A stretch of DNA of 64,000 bases from Serratia nevei. Lineage in GTDB: Bacteria > Pseudomonadota > Gammaproteobacteria > Enterobacterales > Enterobacteriaceae. Below are positions 40,440-49,971 of this stretch, piece after piece (position 1 is the first letter of the stretch; every line of letters starts with the position of its first letter). The notes beneath the pieces were generated by a model that had not been told where the DNA came from, made no database searches, and saw only the letters and a program-made list of their open reading frames with translations. The translations under genes and the position numbers were made by a program. Location of the stretch: contig NZ_CP149940.1 of assembly GCF_037948395.1 (NCBI RefSeq), forward strand, positions 434,001 to 498,000, written 5' to 3'.

Positions 40440-42830
40440 ATGCACAGACCTTTCCGTTATACGCTACTGGCTTCATCGTTATGGTTTTCTTGCGGCGCGC
40501 TGGCGCAGCCGGCCGGCGATCTGCCGCTGATGCCCTGGCCGCAGCAGGTGGAAGTGACGCAACCGGCGGGCAAGCTGGTTTTGGATCACCAGTTGTCGTT
40601 AAGCGTCCAGGGTGACGACTTGGGCGACGCGCTGCCGCGCTGGCGCCAGCGCATCGAACTGCAGACCGGCTGGACGCTGGCGCCGATGGAAGAAGCGAAC
40701 GGCGCGGCGATCAAGGTGGTGATCAAGGACCGGGTGGCGGCGCAGCCGCTGCCGGGCAGCGACGAAAGTTACCGGCTGGCGGTCACGCCGCAGGGTGCCA
40801 CGCTGACCGCCAACACCCGCTTCGGCGCGCTGCGCGGCATGGAGACCCTGCTGCAGCTGCTGCAGACCGACGGGCAAAACACCTTCCTGCCGCTGGTGGA
40901 TATCCGCGATGTGCCGCGCTTCCCGTGGCGCGGCGTCTTGTTGGATTCGGCGCGCCATTTCCTGCCGCTGCCGGACATTCTCCGCCAGCTCGACGGGATG
41001 GCGGCGGCCAAGCTTAACGTGTTCCACTGGCACCTGACCGACGATCAGGGCTGGCGCTTCGCCTCCGAGCATTACCCCAAACTGCAACAGCAGGCTAGCG
41101 ACGGCCAGTTCTATACCCGCGAGCAGATGCGGCAGGTAGTGGCTTACGCCACGGCGCGCGGCATTCGCGTGGTGCCGGAGATCGACATGCCGGGGCACGC
41201 CTCCAGCATCGCGGTGGCCTATCCCGACCTGATGAGCGCGCCGGGGCCGTATCGCATGGAGCGCGAGTGGGGCGTGCATAAGCCGACGCTCGATCCGACC
41301 CGCGACGAGGTGTATCAGTTTGTCGACACGATCGTCGGCGAGCTGGCGGCGATCTTCCCCGATCCTTATCTGCACATCGGCGGCGACGAGGTGGACGCCA
41401 GCCAGTGGCGGGCGTCGCCGTCGATTCAGGCGTTTATGCAGCAGAACGGGCTGGCGGATACCCATGCGCTGCAGGCCTACTTCAACCAGAAGCTGGAAAA
41501 GATCCTCGAGAAGCACCAGCGGCAGATGGTCGGCTGGGACGAGATCTACCACCCGTCGCTGCCGCGTTCGATCGTCATTCAATCCTGGCAGGGGCAAGAC
41601 TCGCTGGGCGCCAGCGCCCAGGACGGCTATCAGGGCATTCTCTCCACCGGTTTCTACCTCGATCAGCCGCAAAGCACCGCCTATCACTACCGCAATGAAA
41701 TTCTGCCGCAGCCGCTGGGGATCGAGACGGCGGTGCAGCCCGGCGAGCAGGCGCAAAGCTGGGGCTTCAGCATGCCGCGCCTGAAGGGCAGCGCGGTGGA
41801 GGGCAGCTTCACGCTGATCGAGGGCAAGCAGGGCTGGCGCGGCTTTATCGATTTCAACGGCAAGTCGCGCCGCGCGGTGCACGACATCGTCTGGCGCACG
41901 CCGCAGCAGGTGACGTTCCGCGTCGATACCTGGATGGGCGACACGCGGCCGGTGTTCACGCTGCAGCAGGACAAGCTCAGCGGCTATACGCTGGTCGGCA
42001 ACGTGCGTTACCCCACCCGCGGCGACAAGCTGGCGGCGGTGCCGGCGGGCAAGATGCCGGTGGTGCCGGACGAGAAAGGGCAGGCCAACATTCTCGGCGG
42101 CGAAGCGGCGCTGTGGGCGGAAAACGTGCGCGCGCCGCTTCTCGATCTCAAGCTGTGGCCGCGCGCCTTCGCGGTGGCGGAGCGGCTGTGGTCGGCGCAG
42201 GACGTTACCGACGAAAGCAACATGTACCGGCGGCTGGCGGCGATCGACGCCTGGTCGGTGGTGTCGGTCGGCCTGCAGCAGCACGCGGAAACGGCGCGCG
42301 AATTCACCCGGCTGAGCAACAGCGTGCAGATCCTGCCGCTGCAGATCCTGGCCGAGGCGGTGGAGCCGGCGCAGTATTACACCCGTCAGCACCTGAAGTT
42401 CCAGGCCGGCAACTATCACCAGTTCGAACCGCTGAACCGCTTTGCCGATGCGCTGCCGCCGGAGAGCGGCGCGGTGCGCGACATGCATGCCCAGGTCGCG
42501 GCCTTGTTGCAGGATAAGCGCGATAAGGCGGCGGCGCAGGCGCTGCGCGAACGGCTGCAGCGCTGGCAGGCGAACGGCGCGGCACTGCAGACGGCGATCG
42601 CGGGCAACCGTACGCTGCGCGATCTGGCGCCGGTGGCGCAGGACGTCGATGCTTTGGCCGCGCTGGGCTTAACGCTGCTGGATTGCCATCAGCAGGGCAA
42701 ACCGCTGAGCCGGGCCGAGGCCGAGCAAGCGCAGCGCCAGCTGGATGCGGCGGCGCAGACGCGCGACGAAGTGGTGATTGCGGCGGTTTACCCGCTGGAG
42801 GCGCTGCTGCGCGGCCTTAAAACGGAGTGA
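40440..42830 (+). CDS. Exported beta-N-acetylhexosaminidase, GH20
   Basis: 796 residues from ATG 40440, 5 bases after GAGGAA; longer in-frame extensions to 40263 lack a signal sequence. Residues 1-22 form a signal peptide ending ALA/QP. A GH20b-type N-terminal domain (about 25-150) precedes the catalytic barrel, where HIGGDEVDASQW carries the Asp-Glu catalytic pair and DDQGWRF, EIDMPGHASS and WQGQDS line the pocket. An inserted beta-sandwich (about 450-560) splits the barrel, and HGGE-like GGEAALWAEN follows. It should release N-acetylglucosamine from chitin or glycan oligomers in the periplasm. It is shorter than the classical Serratia chitobiase, so it is a separate enzyme. Confidence 0.9.
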   Translation: MHRPFRYTLLASSLWFSCGALAQPAGDLPLMPWPQQVEVTQPAGKLVLDHQLSLSVQGDDLGDALPRWRQRIELQTGWTLAPMEEANGAAIKVVIKDRVAAQPLPGSDESYRLAVTPQGATLTANTRFGALRGMETLLQLLQTDGQNTFLPLVDIRDVPRFPWRGVLLDSARHFLPLPDILRQLDGMAAAKLNVFHWHLTDDQGWRFASEHYPKLQQQASDGQFYTREQMRQVVAYATARGIRVVPEIDMPGHASSIAVAYPDLMSAPGPYRMEREWGVHKPTLDPTRDEVYQFVDTIVGELAAIFPDPYLHIGGDEVDASQWRASPSIQAFMQQNGLADTHALQAYFNQKLEKILEKHQRQMVGWDEIYHPSLPRSIVIQSWQGQDSLGASAQDGYQGILSTGFYLDQPQSTAYHYRNEILPQPLGIETAVQPGEQAQSWGFSMPRLKGSAVEGSFTLIEGKQGWRGFIDFNGKSRRAVHDIVWRTPQQVTFRVDTWMGDTRPVFTLQQDKLSGYTLVGNVRYPTRGDKLAAVPAGKMPVVPDEKGQANILGGEAALWAENVRAPLLDLKLWPRAFAVAERLWSAQDVTDESNMYRRLAAIDAWSVVSVGLQQHAETAREFTRLSNSVQILPLQILAEAVEPAQYYTRQHLKFQAGNYHQFEPLNRFADALPPESGAVRDMHAQVAALLQDKRDKAAAQALRERLQRWQANGAALQTAIAGNRTLRDLAPVAQDVDALAALGLTLLDCHQQGKPLSRAEAEQAQRQLDAAAQTRDEVVIAAVYPLEALLRGLKTE

Positions 42831-42836
42831 GGGTGA

Positions 42837-42860
42837 CGGGGCTCGACGAGCTGAGCCCCG
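42837..42860 (+). terminator. Terminator between GH20 and the NRPS-like gene
   Basis: CGGGGCTC (42837-42844) pairs with GAGCCCCG (42853-42860) with loop GACGAGCT, followed by GTCTTGTT on the plus strand. It sits between convergent genes and could serve both. Confidence 0.6.
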
Positions 42861-42866
42861 GTCTTG

Positions 42867-45845
42867 TTACGCCCGTAGCGACAGCGGCGCATACCCGATG
42901 GCGTGCTGCAGGTAATTCAGCAGCAGCTGGCGGGTGAAGCGCGGCTCATCGATACCGCTGCCCTGCAGGAAGCGTTGCAGGTTGCTGCAGTCCCACCGAT
43001 AGGTGTCTTGATAGAGCTCCACCGTCGATAGCTCGTCCACCATAGGATCCTTGAACAGGCTGAGCAGCGGGTACAGCGGCGCGTCGCTGTCGTTTTCCCA
43101 TTGGGCCCGCCACTGTGCGAAGGGCAGAGGGCGAAAGCGATAACCGAACTCGCGCTCCAGCAGGCTGAAAAATTCACGCAGCGTCAGATTATTGTCACCT
43201 TGATGGATCAGGTTGAATTTCTGCCCCAGCGCCTGCGGGTTGCGAGAGACGTGGGCGATGGCCTGGGTCATGTAATCCACCGTGGTTAACCCTTCGCGCA
43301 TCTCCTGTAAATCCGGCACCGTGCCGCTGCTGATGCAGGTTTTCACCAGCCGCCCCCACCATTGGTAATCGGCGTTGACGCCGGTGAGGCTGTGGCAGGT
43401 GGCGTAGCCCAGGCGGAAGGTCATCAGCGGCAGGCCCTGTTTCGCCGCCAGATCGGCGATTTTCTCCATCACCCATTTGCTGCGCACGTAGCCGATATCG
43501 CGGCTGACCGCCGGCAGGTTTTGGTCGATATCGTCGTTTTCCCGCATCACCCGTTTGCCGGTGTGCAGATGCCCCCAGCTGTAAACGGAGATGGTCGACA
43601 GCAGCATCAGCGGCTTGGTGCGGCTATGCGCCGCGAAGCGAATGATTTCCCGCAGGCCCTGCACGTTGTCGCGCTTCATATAGGCGTAAGGCTGGATAAA
43701 ATTCACCGCGCTGGCCGAATGGTAAACCAGGTCGATATCTCGGCTTAACGCCCTGTAGGCCGCAGGCGTCAGCGAAAAGTCGTGTTCCGCGACGTTGCCA
43801 GGCACCATATGGATGCGCGCGTGCTGGCTGGCGTTCAGCGCGATCCGGTAGCGCTGCAGCACCGCCTCCAGCCGCTGTCTCGGCGGCAGTTTGGCGCCGT
43901 CGCGCACCAGACAGTACAGCTCGGCATCGGTGGTGCGCAGCAGATCGGCCAACAGATGTGCGCCGACGAAGCCGGTGGCGCCGGTCAGCAAAATGGCGCG
44001 CGGTGCGCTGATTTGCCGCGTATCGAACGTCGGATCGATGACGAGATCCGGCGGCAAATACACATCATCCTGCAAGGTGCGCGCTTCGCCTTGCCGCTGT
44101 GTCGGTTGCCGGTCTTTGCGTTGTGCCAGCGCCTGCGCCAGGGCACCCAGAGTGGGATATTCATAGATGTCGTGCACCGAGGTCTCGACGGCAAATGCCT
44201 TGGCCAATGCCGCCATCAGCTTGGCCGCCAACAGCGAATGGCCGCCCAGCGAGAAAAAATCATCGTCGGTTGCGGGCTGTTCCACCTTCAGCAATGAGCG
44301 CCATAGATCGGCGACGACGCGCTGGTCGGCGGTCAGCGGCTGCGCAACGCCGGCGCTGACCGGTTGGTAATGCGCCAACAGGGCCGCTTTGTCTATCTTG
44401 CCGTTGTTGTTCAGCGGCATGTGTTGCAGTAAACGATAATCGGCGGGCAGAAATGCGCTGGGCAGCGTTTCTTTCAGTTTCTGTCGGACGCGTGCGATCA
44501 CGCTTTCGCCGTCACTCTCCGCGATCAGAAACGCCACGATTTTCTTGCCCAGCGGATCATCTGCCATCGCCACGGCGGCCACCGCTTTACGAACGCCCGC
44601 AACCTGCAACATGGCGTTTTCGATTTCGCCCAGTTCAATGCGATTGCCGCGGATTTTAACCTGATCGTCGATACGGCCCAGATATTGAATGCGGCCATCC
44701 GCCAGCCAACGAGCCCGATCGCCGCTGCGATACAGACGTAACCCGGCGAAGTGAGGCGGGGTGATGAAGCGTTCGGCCGTCAATGCCGGATTGTTCAGGT
44801 AGCCGCGTGCCAGGCAACGACCGCTGATATACAGCTCGCCGGGGCGATCGCCGATCACGGGCTGCAGTCGGTCATCGAGGATGAATATTTCGGTATCGCC
44901 GATGGGCCGCCCAATGCTGGCGGGCGGATTTTGCGTGGCGCAAGCCACCCGGTTACAGGTGACGAATATGGTGGCTTCTGTCGGGCCGTAGTAATCGATC
45001 AAGGGATAATCGATGCCGCGCAGATCAACCGGATGAAGTTTTTCCCCCGAGCTGAACAGATACCGCAGCGCCAGATTGGCCGGCTGCGGCGCGCCGACCA
45101 CGTCGGCGACCAGCACTGCGGGCAGGCTGGCGTGAGTGATACCCTGTTCGGCAAAATAGACCAGCAGCACTTCCGGCTGCAGGCGAGCGTCTTCCGGCGG
45201 CAGATACAATGTGCCGCCGCTGGTCAGAGGCGACCAGATCTCCCATTGCGCGACGTCGAAACTCAAGCCGGCGATCAGCGTAGAACGACTTTCGGCATCC
45301 ATAGCGAATTGCTTGTTATGCCAGAGAATTAAATTCAGCAGCGACTGATGTTCGATCAGCACACCTTTCGGTTTGCCGGTGGTGCCTGAAGTGAAAATGA
45401 GATAAACGATGGCATCGGGAGGCGGAGAGATTAACGTTATATTTTCCTGTGGCGAAATTGATATATTATCAATATAAATAACGTCTTCGCTGAAATTATC
45501 TTCCGATAACGCAATTGTCGCGTTGCTGGCGAGTATTAAAGGGGAACCGCTTTGCGTAACGATATCCTGTATTCTTTTTTCCGGGTAACGCGCGTCGATG
45601 GGAATATAGCCTGCGCCGGCTTTGACGATCGCCAACATACCGATCAGCATTTCCGGCGTGCGCAGCGTGACGAGCGGCACATAGCTGCCGGGCGCCACGC
45701 CCCGTCGTAGCAACAGCGCGCACAGTGCGCTGCTGGCTTCATCCAATTGACGGTAGGTCAGGTGTTTATTATTGCCGACGACGGCAAGTTTTTCCGGATA
45801 ACGGGAAACTTGTTGGATAAAATAATCCAATACGCTAGGTGCCAT
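42867..45845 (-). CDS. Single-module NRPS-like enzyme, adenylation-thiolation-reductase (A-T-R)
   Basis: 992 residues. Adenylation domain about 1-500: LIFTSGTTGKPKG (149-161), FDVAQWEIW, YYGPTEATIF, YRSGDRARW, LGRIDDQVKIRGNRIE and NNNGKIDK. Carrier domain about 505-585: DDFFSLGGHSLLAAKL with the phosphopantetheine serine S537. Reductase domain about 615-992, an extended SDR: LLTGATGFVGAHLLADLL and Y786-x3-K790 (GYVRSKW). Such enzymes activate one amino or carboxylic acid and release it as an aldehyde or alcohol. The Asp of FDVAQW suggests an alpha-amino acid substrate. No other biosynthetic gene is adjacent. Start has GGAGA 6-7 bases upstream. Confidence 0.93.
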   Translation of the reverse strand: MAPSVLDYFIQQVSRYPEKLAVVGNNKHLTYRQLDEASSALCALLLRRGVAPGSYVPLVTLRTPEMLIGMLAIVKAGAGYIPIDARYPEKRIQDIVTQSGSPLILASNATIALSEDNFSEDVIYIDNISISPQENITLISPPPDAIVYLIFTSGTTGKPKGVLIEHQSLLNLILWHNKQFAMDAESRSTLIAGLSFDVAQWEIWSPLTSGGTLYLPPEDARLQPEVLLVYFAEQGITHASLPAVLVADVVGAPQPANLALRYLFSSGEKLHPVDLRGIDYPLIDYYGPTEATIFVTCNRVACATQNPPASIGRPIGDTEIFILDDRLQPVIGDRPGELYISGRCLARGYLNNPALTAERFITPPHFAGLRLYRSGDRARWLADGRIQYLGRIDDQVKIRGNRIELGEIENAMLQVAGVRKAVAAVAMADDPLGKKIVAFLIAESDGESVIARVRQKLKETLPSAFLPADYRLLQHMPLNNNGKIDKAALLAHYQPVSAGVAQPLTADQRVVADLWRSLLKVEQPATDDDFFSLGGHSLLAAKLMAALAKAFAVETSVHDIYEYPTLGALAQALAQRKDRQPTQRQGEARTLQDDVYLPPDLVIDPTFDTRQISAPRAILLTGATGFVGAHLLADLLRTTDAELYCLVRDGAKLPPRQRLEAVLQRYRIALNASQHARIHMVPGNVAEHDFSLTPAAYRALSRDIDLVYHSASAVNFIQPYAYMKRDNVQGLREIIRFAAHSRTKPLMLLSTISVYSWGHLHTGKRVMRENDDIDQNLPAVSRDIGYVRSKWVMEKIADLAAKQGLPLMTFRLGYATCHSLTGVNADYQWWGRLVKTCISSGTVPDLQEMREGLTTVDYMTQAIAHVSRNPQALGQKFNLIHQGDNNLTLREFFSLLEREFGYRFRPLPFAQWRAQWENDSDAPLYPLLSLFKDPMVDELSTVELYQDTYRWDCSNLQRFLQGSGIDEPRFTRQLLLNYLQHAIGYAPLSLRA

Positions 45846-46003
45846 GGTTATCTCCTGTCATTATTCACGGGGTGAACGAAATGAAACAGCAATGACCCGG
45901 CCGGGTGAAAAACAATTATAGGCGTATTTTTATTGTGGGATTGTAAATGTGAGTGATATTACGCTATCGCTATAAATTAATTGAATTAATAAAATTCTTA
46001 TCA

Positions 46004-46031
46004 ATAAAAACGGCCAGTCTGCACTGGCCGT
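46004..46031 (-). terminator. Terminator of ridA
   Basis: Minus strand: ACGGCCAGT, loop GCAG, ACTGGCCGT, then TTTTTATTG. Perfect 9-bp stem 19 bases after the ridA stop. Confidence 0.85.
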
Positions 46032-46049
46032 GATTCGCGTGAGCGTCGA

Positions 46050-46436
46050 TTAACGACGCACGGCGATGGCTTCGATTTCGATCTTCACGTCTTTTGGCAG
46101 ACGCGCCACTTCCACGCAGGAGCGGGCCGGGAACGGCGCGCTGTGCTCGGTGAAGAAGGCTTCGTACGCGGCGTTGACGGTGGCGAAGTCGTTCAGGTCT
46201 TTCACGAACACGGTGGTTTTCACGATGTCGGCAACGATCAGGCCGGCGGCTTCGACGATCGCTTTGACGTTTTCCAGCGACTGGCGCGCCTGAGCGGCCA
46301 CGTCGTCGGCAACGGCGCCGGTTTTCGGATCGACCGGGATCTGGCCGGAAGTGATGATCATGCTGCCCAGATCAACGCCCTGCACGTAAGGACCAATGGC
46401 TGCCGGGGCGAGTTCAGTGCTGATGTTACGTGACAT
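46050..46436 (-). CDS. ridA: RidA, 2-iminobutanoate/2-iminopropanoate deaminase
   Basis: 128 residues, YjgF/YER057c/UK114 family. PAAIGPYVQGVDLGSMIITSGQIPVDP, the invariant Arg in PARSCVEVARLPKDVKIEIEAIA (about 105) and the C-terminal EIEAIAVRR are intact. It hydrolyses reactive enamine/imine intermediates from PLP enzymes such as threonine dehydratase, in the cytoplasm. It lies downstream of pyrI, the conserved enterobacterial position, with its own promoter region of about 155 bases. Confidence 0.97.
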   Translation of the reverse strand: MSRNISTELAPAAIGPYVQGVDLGSMIITSGQIPVDPKTGAVADDVAAQARQSLENVKAIVEAAGLIVADIVKTTVFVKDLNDFATVNAAYEAFFTEHSAPFPARSCVEVARLPKDVKIEIEAIAVRR

Positions 46437-46593
46437 GTTTTCTCCTGATAGACCCGTTGTCTTTCACGCCGCCGCGCGGTCGGCCGCAGCTTGAAATTCG
46501 ATGGGTAGCAACGTGGGTAGAGTTATTTTCAGGCATCCATTATAGGGAGTGACGCGCAGATTAACAGCGCCGCTCCCGCTAAAAGGGCAGAAA

Positions 46594-47058
46594 TCAGTCG
46601 GCCTGCAACACCACCTGATGCTCGAACTCTTTCTCGCAATAGCGGCACTTCAGGTGCACTTCGCCGTCGCGCGGTTTCACGCTGAAGCTCGACGCCACCG
46701 GCTCGCTGCGGCTGATGCAGTTGCTGTTCGGGCAGGTCAGCACGCCGTCGATGTGATCCGGCAGGCTGAGGGTCAGTTTGCGCACCACTTCATAGTTATC
46801 GATGCGGTTTACCGTGGCCTTCGGCGCGTACATCGCCAGCTGGTTGGCCTGCTGCTCGGTCAGGAAGGTGTTTTCGATCTTGATCAGATCCTTGCGGCCC
46901 AGCTCGTTGGAGGGCAGGTTCAGGCCGATGGTGATGCGCTGGTCGGTGGCGGTCAGCTTGAACAGCGTCAGCAGTTTGAACCCGATCTGCGCCGGAATGT
47001 GGTCGATCACCGTGCCGCATTTGATCGCTTCGACCTGCAGTTTGTTGTCGTGAGTCAT
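46594..47058 (-). CDS. pyrI: PyrI, aspartate carbamoyltransferase regulatory chain
   Basis: 154 residues. The N-terminal allosteric domain ([19 protein letters not shown]) binds CTP/ATP, and the C-terminal zinc domain has CPNSNC and CRYCE, giving four cysteine ligands. Holds the catalytic trimers in the dodecameric enzyme and makes it sensitive to nucleotides. It follows pyrB by 12 bases. Confidence 0.97.
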   Translation of the reverse strand: MTHDNKLQVEAIKCGTVIDHIPAQIGFKLLTLFKLTATDQRITIGLNLPSNELGRKDLIKIENTFLTEQQANQLAMYAPKATVNRIDNYEVVRKLTLSLPDHIDGVLTCPNSNCISRSEPVASSFSVKPRDGEVHLKCRYCEKEFEHQVVLQAD

Positions 47059-47070
47059 GGCGGTTCCCCC

Positions 47071-48006
47071 TTAAAGAGCCAAATCTGCGTTAAGCACCAG
47101 CGCCAGCAGCGCCTGGCGGGCGAAGATGCCGTTGCCCGCCTGCTGGAAGTAGTAAGCGTACGGCGTTTTATCCACGTCGGTGGCGATCTCGTCGATGCGC
47201 GGCAGCGGGTGCAGCACCTTGAGGTTGGCGCGCGCGCCGGCCAGATCCGCAGCGCGCAGGACGAACTGCGCCTTCACGTTGGCGTACTCGGAAGGATCGA
47301 GGCGCTCTTTCTGTACCCGGGTCATGTAGAGAATATCCAGCTCCGGCACCACTTCTTCAATGCTGCTGTGCAGGCTGTACTCGATGCCTTTCTCTTCCAG
47401 CATTTTCAGGATGTAGGCCGGCATCGCCAGCGCGTCCGGGGCGATGAAGTAGAAGCGGTTGCCTTCGAACTTGGCCAGCGCCTGGGTGAGCGAGTGCACG
47501 GTGCGGCCGTACTTCAGGTCGCCGACCATGGCGATGCTGAGGTTGCTCAGGCGGCCCTGGGTTTCCTGGATGGTGAACAGATCCAGCAGGGTCTGGGTCG
47601 GGTGCTGGTTGGCGCCGTCGCCGGCGTTGAGCACCGGTACGTTGCCGGAGAATTCAGCGGCCATGCGCGCCGCGCCTTCCTGCGGGTGGCGCATCACGAT
47701 GGCGTCCACGTAGGTGCTGATCACCGAGATGGTGTCGGCCAGGGTTTCGCCTTTCTTGCCGAGCGAGGTGTTGCTGCCGTCGGCGAAGCCCACCACCGAG
47801 GCGCCGAGGCGGTGCATCGAGGTTTCGAACGACAGGCGGGTACGGGTCGAGGCTTCGAAGAAGCAGCTGGCGATCACCTTGTGTTTCAACAGTTCCGGCT
47901 GCGGGTTGGCTTTCAGACCGGCGGCGGTGCGCAGCACCAGCTCCAGATCCTCGCGGCTGAGATCGTTAATAGAGATGATGTGTTTGTGATACAGCGGGTT
48001 GGCCAT
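47071..48006 (-). CDS. pyrB: PyrB, aspartate carbamoyltransferase catalytic chain
   Basis: 311 residues. Carbamoyl-phosphate loop [17 protein letters not shown] (about 52-67), [15 protein letters not shown] and HPLPRIDEI carry the active-site residues. First committed step of pyrimidine synthesis. Preceded by a UTP-sensitive leader (pyrL) and an attenuator, so expression falls when UTP is plentiful. Confidence 0.98.
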   Translation of the reverse strand: MANPLYHKHIISINDLSREDLELVLRTAAGLKANPQPELLKHKVIASCFFEASTRTRLSFETSMHRLGASVVGFADGSNTSLGKKGETLADTISVISTYVDAIVMRHPQEGAARMAAEFSGNVPVLNAGDGANQHPTQTLLDLFTIQETQGRLSNLSIAMVGDLKYGRTVHSLTQALAKFEGNRFYFIAPDALAMPAYILKMLEEKGIEYSLHSSIEEVVPELDILYMTRVQKERLDPSEYANVKAQFVLRAADLAGARANLKVLHPLPRIDEIATDVDKTPYAYYFQQAGNGIFARQALLALVLNADLAL

Positions 48007-48061
48007 TTTTCACTCCTCCTCGACGCGTGCCCGTGGCGCGGGACTTTGGGATATTCTCAAG

Positions 48062-48090
48062 GCAAAAAAAAGCCCCTCAATGAGGGGCTT
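48062..48090 (-). terminator. pyrBI attenuator
   Basis: Minus strand AAGCCCCTC, loop ATT, GAGGGGCTT followed by at least seven T. It overlaps the end of the pyrL ORF, whose TGA lies inside the hairpin, and ends about 55 bases before pyrB. This is the classic pyrBI arrangement in which a ribosome close behind polymerase prevents hairpin formation. Confidence 0.92.
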
Positions 48091-48190
48091 GAAACGATCG
48101 GTTTAGCAACAGGAGAAACAACGGCAGCTGGCCGCCGATAGGCAGTCGGTTTTGTCGATTGTGGCTAACAAAACAAACGTCGTTTTTCAT
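48077..48190 (-). CDS. pyrL: PyrL-type leader peptide of pyrBI
   Basis: 37-codon ORF beginning [13 protein letters not shown] and ending [10 protein letters not shown], with AGGAG 6 bases before the ATG. The stop codon lies within the attenuator stem, exactly the geometry needed for coupled transcription-translation control. The peptide is not alike in sequence to E. coli PyrL (44 residues); only position, the U-rich codons before the terminator and the overlap are conserved, which fits a mechanism that depends on translation and not on peptide sequence. Confidence 0.85.
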   Translation of the reverse strand: MKNDVCFVSHNRQNRLPIGGQLPLFLLLLNRSFQAPH

Positions 48191-48215
48191 GCTTTCTCCT
48201 GGCAAATTGTGGCGC

Positions 48216-48243
48216 ATTATACTCGCGCTTTTCTCTACTGCAA
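48216..48243 (-). promoter_or_regulatory. Promoter of pyrL-pyrBI
   Basis: Minus strand -35 TTGCAG (48238-48243) and a perfect -10 TATAAT (48216-48221), 16 bases apart. The first transcribed bases precede the pyrL ATG by about 20. Confidence 0.75.
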
Positions 48244-48304
48244 GCGCTAAAACGCCGTTTTTTGCCGCCCCGCAATCGATTGGCCGGCGATGGCCGCCCG
48301 CCGG

Positions 48305-49873
48305 CTATTTGCTGACGCGATCGTAGTAGACCATGTCGGCGTTCAGCCCCTGCTGGTAGCCTTTGACGTTGTCGCGCAGCACCACTTCGGTTTTGGCCTG
48401 ATCGATAAACACGTAAGGCGAACTGCGCTGCAGCTCCTGCTGCATGGCGGTGTACAGCGCGCGGCGCTTGGCCGGATCGGCTTCGGCCAGCGCCGCCAGC
48501 GTCTGCTGGTTCAACTGCGGGATCTGCCAGCCGTTCAGTCCGGCTACCGTGCTGCTTTTGCCGTCGTTGTAGGCGAAGGCGCTGGCGTTGGAGTGGGCGT
48601 CGAAGTAATCCGGGATCCACAGGCGGATCGCCGCCTGATGCTGCCTGGCGCGCACGCGGGAGTAAACCTGGCTGCCCGCCGCCGGCAGCAGCTCTACTTT
48701 CACGCCGGCGGCGGCGAAGCTGCCCTGCAGCGCCTGCGCGATGGTGATGAACGGCGGCTTGTTCTCCACGTCCAGCGTAAAGGCGGCGTGGGTGATGCCC
48801 GCCTTGGCCAGGATGGCTTTCGCCTTGGCCGGATCGTAGCTGAACGGGTTGGTCTCCAGCGCGCCCGGCAGCCCGACCGGCAGGAAGCTCTGGTGCACGA
48901 AGTATTGGCCCTTCAGCAGATCCTTCGTGATGCCTTGATAATCCACCAGGTAGCGCGCCGCTTCCCAGAACGCCGGGTTGTTCAGCAGCGGATTGGTGCC
49001 GTTGCCGGTGTTGAATACCAGGTAGTTTTGCTCGGCGGACGGGATCTCCAGCACCTTGACGCCCGGCTGGTTTTTCAGCGTGTCGGTCTGATCGGCGCCC
49101 AGTTCGCGGGCGATATCGGCGTCGCCCTGCTGGATCAGCAGGCGGCGGGTGGCCGGGTCCGGCACGTTTTTAATGATGATGTTTTTCAGCTGCGGCTTGT
49201 CGCCCGGCGTCGAGGGGTTGGCGTCCAGTACGATCGCCTGGTGCGGCTGATAGACGCGCATCTTGAACGGGCCGCTGCCGGCGGAGTGCATTTTCAGCCA
49301 GGCGTTGCCGAAGTCGCCGTCTTTAACGTTGGCCAGCGCCGCCTTGCTGTCGACGATCGAAGCGATCGGCGTCGAGAGAATATTCAGCGCCACCGCCGGG
49401 CTGACGTCCGCCGTCCAGCGCAGCTGCACGGTATGTTCGTCAATCTTCTTCAGCTGCGCGTCGATGTTGTCCGGCTGCCAGCCGAGCACGTTGAGGATGA
49501 ACGCCGGCGACTTGTTCATCTTGACCGCGCGGCTGTAGGAGAAGATCACGTCGTCGGCGGTCAGCGGGTTGCCGGAGGCGAACGCCGCCTGCGGCCGCAG
49601 TTTCACCGTCAGCGTTTTGGCCGCCGCATCGCTCTGCCAGCTTTCCGCCAGCACCGGTGCCACCTTGGCCGGATCGTCGCGATCCGCCTGCACCAATCGT
49701 TGATACAGGCTGGGCACCGTCTGGATGCTGGAGAGTTCGTTGGCTTCCGCCGGATCGAGGCTGACGATGTCATCCAGCGATTGCACCACCACCAGCGTAT
49801 TCGGCGGCGTGGCGGCTAACGCGGCGGCGGGCAGGGCGGCGAGCAGGAACAGCGGCAAGAGTTTGGCTTTCAT
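48305..49873 (-). CDS. Periplasmic oligopeptide/dipeptide-binding protein (SBP family 5)
   Basis: 522 residues with a signal peptide (MKAKLLPLFLLAALPAAALA). The mature part follows the DppA/OppA pattern: TLVVVQSLDDIVSLDPAEANELSS at the N-terminus, LRPQAAFASGNPLTADDVIFSYSR and QQGDADIARELGADQTD. It captures peptides or similar solutes for an ABC importer, but no permease or ATPase gene is next to it, so it probably serves a transporter encoded elsewhere. Located between pyrBI and argI, where E. coli has other genes. Confidence 0.88.
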   Translation of the reverse strand: MKAKLLPLFLLAALPAAALAATPPNTLVVVQSLDDIVSLDPAEANELSSIQTVPSLYQRLVQADRDDPAKVAPVLAESWQSDAAAKTLTVKLRPQAAFASGNPLTADDVIFSYSRAVKMNKSPAFILNVLGWQPDNIDAQLKKIDEHTVQLRWTADVSPAVALNILSTPIASIVDSKAALANVKDGDFGNAWLKMHSAGSGPFKMRVYQPHQAIVLDANPSTPGDKPQLKNIIIKNVPDPATRRLLIQQGDADIARELGADQTDTLKNQPGVKVLEIPSAEQNYLVFNTGNGTNPLLNNPAFWEAARYLVDYQGITKDLLKGQYFVHQSFLPVGLPGALETNPFSYDPAKAKAILAKAGITHAAFTLDVENKPPFITIAQALQGSFAAAGVKVELLPAAGSQVYSRVRARQHQAAIRLWIPDYFDAHSNASAFAYNDGKSSTVAGLNGWQIPQLNQQTLAALAEADPAKRRALYTAMQQELQRSSPYVFIDQAKTEVVLRDNVKGYQQGLNADMVYYDRVSK

Positions 49874-49971
49874 CGGTGTGTATCCCCTGAAGGCGCCGCC
49901 AGGCGGCGCTGAGAACGGTTTGTTATCGTTGGTTTTTACGGCGCGAGCGCCGTCGGCCTGTCACGGTAGAA

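Noticed and set aside
40599..42488. 629-codon minus-strand frame inside the GH20 gene
   Set aside because: Antisense shadow; the plus strand carries a signal peptide and GH20 catalytic motifs.
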